The notes beneath the pieces are model-generated. The model was given only the letters and a program-made list of their open reading frames with translations, ran no database searches and was not told where the DNA came from. From contig CABQJA010000088.1 in NCBI GenBank assembly GCA_902464345.1, forward strand, positions 1-8,556: 8,556 nucleotides of DNA, in the 5' to 3' direction. Every line of letters begins with the position of its first letter. Position 1 is the first letter of the stretch. Of this stretch, positions 5,711-8,556 are shown in pieces. The position numbers and the translations under genes were made by a program. The DNA comes from an uncultured Clostridium sp. (GTDB taxonomy: Bacteria > Bacillota > Clostridia > Lachnospirales > Lachnospiraceae).

Positions 5711-6475
5711 ATGGGTAAGAAAAGTGTAGAAGATATGATCAATGAAATAGAAATATATATTGACAGCTGTAAGTTTGCAGCATTTTCATCAGATCGAATC
5801 GTAGTACCGAAGAGTGAATTACAGGCATTGCTTAAAGAATTGAAGTTAAAACTGCCGAGTGATCTGGAACGCAGTAAAAAGATCATGCGTAATAAGGAAG
5901 GTATTATGACAGATGCCAGAACCAGAGCGGAGGCAATTATTGCAGAAGCCAACGATCAGGCACAGAAGATGGTGGAGGAAAGCGAGATCGTAACGCTTGC
6001 AAATCTTCAGGCAGAGGAGATTCTTCGTCAGGCCAATCTGGATCGAAATGCGATTGTGGAGCAGGCAAATGCAGAGGCAACTGAAATCCGTCTGGGTATG
6101 ATGGAGTATACAACCGGTATGTTGAATGATATTGAGAAGTATATCCAGACCACGATGGAGGTCGAGAAGACAAATTATGAGAATCTGATTGAATCATTAC
6201 AGAATAATATTGCAGTGATCGGTGCAAACAGAAGTGAGATCGAGGAACAGCATGAGGCAATGCTTCAGGCACAGCAGCCGGAGATTACACCGGAGCCGCA
6301 GTATGTTGACAGTGCATTTGCACCGCAGGAGAATTATGAGGAGCAGATGATGTATGCACAGCCGGAAGCAGCCGAAGAGGAAGCTCCGGAGGCACAGGAG
6401 GAAGCACCTGCTGAAAGCGAAGATGATGAAGTATTTGAGTATGAGGATGAAGAGGACGACTTATTTGGGGAATAA
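5711..6475 (+). CDS. Coiled-coil protein with acidic tail, unknown function
   Basis: I do not recognise a characterised family. The 254-aa protein has no signal peptide or membrane helix. Residues 1-50 form a short N-terminal region (VEDMINEIEIYIDS, then a LQALLKELKLKLPSDLERSKK helix). About 55-185 is rich in Ala, Glu, Gln and Arg with heptad-like spacing, predicting a long coiled coil (for example ARTRAEAIIAEANDQAQKM). About 186-254 is Pro/Gln/Glu-rich and ends in a very acidic stretch (EDDEVFEYEDEEDDLFGE). Such proteins are often annotated in Clostridia as ATPase or V-type ATPase subunit H-like because of coiled-coil similarity. The Ala/Glu helix also recalls DivIVA-type scaffolds, but the DivIVA N-terminal membrane-binding motif is not evident. 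A perfect AGGAGG (5698-5703) lies 7 nt before the ATG. The gene follows coaD by 24 nt, so cotranscription is likely. A scaffold or division-site role is speculation. Confidence 0.85.
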   Translation: MGKKSVEDMINEIEIYIDSCKFAAFSSDRIVVPKSELQALLKELKLKLPSDLERSKKIMRNKEGIMTDARTRAEAIIAEANDQAQKMVEESEIVTLANLQAEEILRQANLDRNAIVEQANAEATEIRLGMMEYTTGMLNDIEKYIQTTMEVEKTNYENLIESLQNNIAVIGANRSEIEEQHEAMLQAQQPEITPEPQYVDSAFAPQENYEEQMMYAQPEAAEEEAPEAQEEAPAESEDDEVFEYEDEEDDLFGE

Positions 6476-7360
6476 CCGGATCATGTAGAACAGGTGAACC
6501 AGCAGATAACTGAACAGACCCATACACAGTTTTACAATACTATAACGCAAAACAGACAGCTCGTGGCTGGTGATCACATGCTTTGTCTGCAGAATACTGC
6601 AGATGCCACCAAAGGATGTGAGACCGGCGATCAGGGCTGTTTTTTGCTGTAAGGAAACCGGTAACTCCATAATTAAATGAATTCCGTTTGTGATTTCCAG
6701 AACAGAGACCAGGATACGACAGGGAACGGAAGATGCGGGAATGACCTTTAGAAGGAACTGCATTCCAATACAAAACAGCATGATAATAAGACCAATGGTT
6801 AAGATGGCGTTCAGAGACTGGCTGAGAATCCGGTCGAGGGATAATCTGTCTTTCGAACTGACCGGATCAGCAGAAATCGGCCCGGCAGAGTCCGAATCCG
6901 ACTCTTTTGGTCCGGAAAAGAACAGAAACATTAAAAAATACAGAAGGGAAGGCAGATAAACGGAAAGGAGGAACGGCAGGACGGCAATTTCATTCCGAAG
7001 GGTATGGTGCAGAATATAGCCGATCATAAACATCGGACTGGTGATGTTACAGATGCAAAGCAGCCTGTCAGCCTGTCGTCTGGTCCAGAGCCTCTGCTGA
7101 TATTGCAGGTTGACCAGATTTGCACCGATAGGAAGACCACAGAGAAGTCCCAGGAAGCAGACGGAGCGACCGCCACTTTGCTGTAACAGGAGCGAGGTGA
7201 TGATCATAAAGGGAAGGATGGAGGGCAGGACAGCCTCGTACCATAATTCGAGTCCGGCATGCGCACCCTGAATTACACAGGGAGCCTGAATCAGCATCAG
7301 GATCAGAACCGAAAGTAACAGCCCTGCAGGAAAAAAACGGCGGAAGAAGTTTGTTTGCAT
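6461..7360 (-). CDS. ylbJ: YlbJ/SpoVV-like sporulation integral membrane protein (short form)
   Basis: This is a 299-aa polytopic membrane protein of the nucleoside-recognition/gate family. In B. subtilis YlbJ (SpoVV) lies in the outer forespore membrane and imports dipicolinic acid from the mother cell. Family blocks seen are EAVLPSILPFMI (42-53), GLLCGLPIGANL (71-82), the CNITSPMFMIG block (104-114) and GLTSFGGICSILQT (246-259). Hydrophobic helices occur at about 12-30, 43-60, 66-85, 125-148, 183-205, 212-230, 240-257 and 272-293. It is about 100 residues shorter than B. subtilis YlbJ (about 400). The ATG at 7360 gives the family N-terminus, but no Shine-Dalgarno precedes it. An upstream in-frame ATG at 7432 would overlap tmcAL and adds residues unlike the family. 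The gene is 31 nt downstream of tmcAL and its 3' end overlaps the convergent coiled-coil gene by 15 bp. Confidence 0.85.
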   Translation of the reverse strand: MQTNFFRRFFPAGLLLSVLILMLIQAPCVIQGAHAGLELWYEAVLPSILPFMIITSLLLQQSGGRSVCFLGLLCGLPIGANLVNLQYQQRLWTRRQADRLLCICNITSPMFMIGYILHHTLRNEIAVLPFLLSVYLPSLLYFLMFLFFSGPKESDSDSAGPISADPVSSKDRLSLDRILSQSLNAILTIGLIIMLFCIGMQFLLKVIPASSVPCRILVSVLEITNGIHLIMELPVSLQQKTALIAGLTSFGGICSILQTKHVITSHELSVLRYSIVKLCMGLFSYLLVHLFYMIRLFPK

Positions 7361-7388
7361 GAGAAATATACCATATCGCGATTGATAT

Positions 7389-7417
7389 AGTTTATGAAGG
7401 AGAGCCGATAAAAATAC
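7389..7417 (-). promoter_or_regulatory. Candidate sigma-E (mother-cell) promoter for ylbJ
   Basis: On the minus strand GTATTTT (7417-7411) and CATAAACT (7396-7389) are separated by exactly 14 bp. They match the B. subtilis sigma-E consensus (about KMATATT, 14-15 bp, CATACAMT) at 5 of 7 and 7 of 8 positions. The start point would be near 7382, leaving about 22 nt before the ylbJ ATG at 7360. It overlaps the last codons of tmcAL. ylbJ is sigma-E controlled in B. subtilis, which fits. This was a match by eye in AT-rich sequence, so chance is possible. Confidence 0.45.
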
Positions 7418-8556
7418 CGGCGCGGAATTCATTGACCGGTTTTCGTAAATAATGTCGGCTGGCAGCCAGTTCGTATAAATGTGCACCTGCAATATCCTGT
7501 TCCAGCATGGAAGCACCGGCCGGATCAGAGACATTCAGATGCCGAAGTCCATCCGATAAACGGTTAATGACCGGAACGGAAGCGTGTGTGTTTATATGCT
7601 TCAGAAGCGGAGCGGATTCCTTGCGGAAAGCAAGGAGTCTGGCATAATGGATACTCTTGCTGTTTCGCTGTGTCAGCATCTGCTCTGTCCGGATATCCAG
7701 CAGAATATGAAGCAGGGAACGCAGAATCCGGGTTCTTGTATAGGACTTGCTGACAAGTGCATCTATAAATTCGGAACAGGTCAGATCCGGCTCATATACA
7801 GACCGGATCCGGTTTGCAAGCTCCGGACTGATATCCAGATAGTCTGAAAGCGGGCGTGCAGGCTTCCAGAGACAATACTGGAGATATGGATAAAAAGCAT
7901 CCAGCGTAAGCGGTGGCTGCCCCTGACAGCCGGTCTGAAGCAGCCGATAGGTACTTGCCGGCAAATGGTCTAACAGTTCCTCTGTGCATCCATGAGAAGT
8001 TAGAGCTTCCCGGATGGCAGTGGCAGAGGAGTAATGATCATTCAGTCCGGTATCGTGGTAGCCGGTATCGGTACGAAGGCAGATGGCAGGCTGTATAGAG
8101 CTGTGCGTCTGTTTTAAGGCCTTCAGATATTCAATTCCGAGAATTGCATTGGGTGCATTCAGTATGGTATCCAGCCCTGCTGGGGTCGGGAAGGTGGCAC
8201 GAAGAGCATTCTGTCTGGCTTTCGGAAAGGACAGTCCGTTTGCCAGATTCTGATTCAGAATCAGACGGTAGTCTTCCGGCTCTTCGATCAGGAAATCTGC
8301 CAGCTCCTGCAAAAGGGGAAGGGATGTATCCTCACAGCCGAAGCACAGATGCGATACGCAGTTCAGATCTTCCAAAAGTCTTACACCGCCGTAGGCAAAG
8401 AATTCGGCACTTGCCGTTCCGTACAGGACCGGAAGCTCAAATACGGCATCTGCACCCTGGGCAACTGCCATGGCAGCCCGCTGGTATTTATTCAGAATAG
8501 CGGGAACACCGCGCTGCATAAAATCCCCGCTCATGGCAACGATCACAAAATCTGCT
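7392..8556 (-). CDS. tmcAL: tRNA(Met) cytidine acetate ligase TmcAL (YlbM), N-terminus outside window
   Basis: In B. subtilis this enzyme activates acetate with ATP to acetyl-AMP and acetylates the wobble cytidine (C34) of elongator tRNA-Met, giving ac4C and protecting AUG decoding. The visible part is 391 residues and is open through the right edge, where it reads ADFVIVAMSGDFMQRG, the block that follows the HxGH nucleotide-binding motif in this family. The HxGH motif itself, roughly the first 35 residues, lies beyond the window, so the methionine in IVAM is internal. Other family blocks are QRGVPAILNKYQRAAMA, ELPVLYGTASAEFFAYGG, ILGIEYLKAL and DHYSSATAIREAL. The visible length plus the missing end gives about 425 aa, close to the family norm of 400-420. 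It lies upstream of ylbJ on the same strand, an arrangement related to the ylbJ-ylbM neighbourhood of B. subtilis. Confidence 0.93.
   Translation of the reverse strand, partial: ADFVIVAMSGDFMQRGVPAILNKYQRAAMAVAQGADAVFELPVLYGTASAEFFAYGGVRLLEDLNCVSHLCFGCEDTSLPLLQELADFLIEEPEDYRLILNQNLANGLSFPKARQNALRATFPTPAGLDTILNAPNAILGIEYLKALKQTHSSIQPAICLRTDTGYHDTGLNDHYSSATAIREALTSHGCTEELLDHLPASTYRLLQTGCQGQPPLTLDAFYPYLQYCLWKPARPLSDYLDISPELANRIRSVYEPDLTCSEFIDALVSKSYTRTRILRSLLHILLDIRTEQMLTQRNSKSIHYARLLAFRKESAPLLKHINTHASVPVINRLSDGLRHLNVSDPAGASMLEQDIAGAHLYELAASRHYLRKPVNEFRAGIFIGSPS

Noticed and set aside
7385..7411. GCCGATAA on the plus strand (7404-7411), resembling a motility sigma-28 -10 box
   Set aside because: No TAAA element at the required distance upstream, and it lies antisense in tmcAL with no gene to drive.
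7361..7534. Longer ylbJ reading frame starting at 7534 or 7432
   Set aside because: These starts overlap tmcAL, add residues unlike the family, and lie upstream of the candidate sigma-E start point.
6690..8500. Plus-strand open frames of 60-118 codons under ylbJ and tmcAL
   Set aside because: The minus-strand frames encode recognisable families and these have no binding sites or recognisable products.
8524..8546. ATG at 8546 as the tmcAL start
   Set aside because: The frame continues to the window edge with conserved residues ADFVIVA, and the essential HxGH motif must lie further upstream.
1..8556. CRISPR arrays, insertion sequences, tRNA or rRNA genes, riboswitches
   Set aside because: No direct repeat arrays, transposase frames, terminal inverted repeats, cloverleaf genes or known riboswitch cores were seen. 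Intergenic gaps are too short for most of these.

Overview
This window looks like a chromosomal segment from a low-to-mid GC Gram-positive bacterium of the Clostridia, most likely a plant-fibre-degrading Lachnospiraceae (Roseburia/Agathobacter/Butyrivibrio-like). That placement is inferred from AGGAGG-type ribosome binding sites, codon choice, a membrane-anchored CBM2-GH5 cellulase and a sporulation gene. I could not run a search, so no species is assigned.

Left part (1-953, + strand). The last 18 codons of an upstream gene overlap by ATGA a small membrane-anchored protein with an MltG/YceG-type LysM-like domain but no catalytic domain. A strong extended -10 sigma-A promoter follows and drives rpsU (bS21, 58 aa). 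The rpsU leader carries two perfect palindromes and an unusually G-rich ribosome binding region. A clear intrinsic terminator closes this unit.

Middle part (984-6475, + strand). recG (replication-fork helicase) is followed by a secreted or surface-anchored cellulase (signal anchor, CBM2, linker, GH5). After it come rsmD (16S rRNA G966 methylase), coaD (CoA biosynthesis) and an uncharacterised coiled-coil protein with a very acidic tail. Gaps are short (24-66 nt) or overlapping, with no terminator from recG onward, so this looks like one long unit with an internal extended -10 promoter before the cellulase. The cellulase is the odd member, because recG, rsmD and coaD are common housekeeping neighbours in Firmicutes.

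Right part (6461-8556, - strand). tmcAL (ylbM, tRNA-Met wobble cytidine acetylation; its N-terminus lies beyond the window) is followed by a short ylbJ/spoVV-like sporulation membrane protein. This converges on the coiled-coil gene with a 15-bp tail-to-tail overlap. A candidate sigma-E (mother-cell) promoter lies at the end of tmcAL, just before ylbJ. The set rsmD-coaD-ylbJ-ylbM matches the Bacillus subtilis ylbH-ylbI-ylbJ-ylbM neighbourhood, with the last two inverted here.

No tRNA, rRNA, CRISPR array, insertion sequence or attachment site was seen. The genes form an ordinary housekeeping core. The less ordinary parts are the embedded cellulase, the rpsU leader palindromes, the orphan coiled-coil protein and the putative sporulation promoter. 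I found no evidence for a new multi-gene system.
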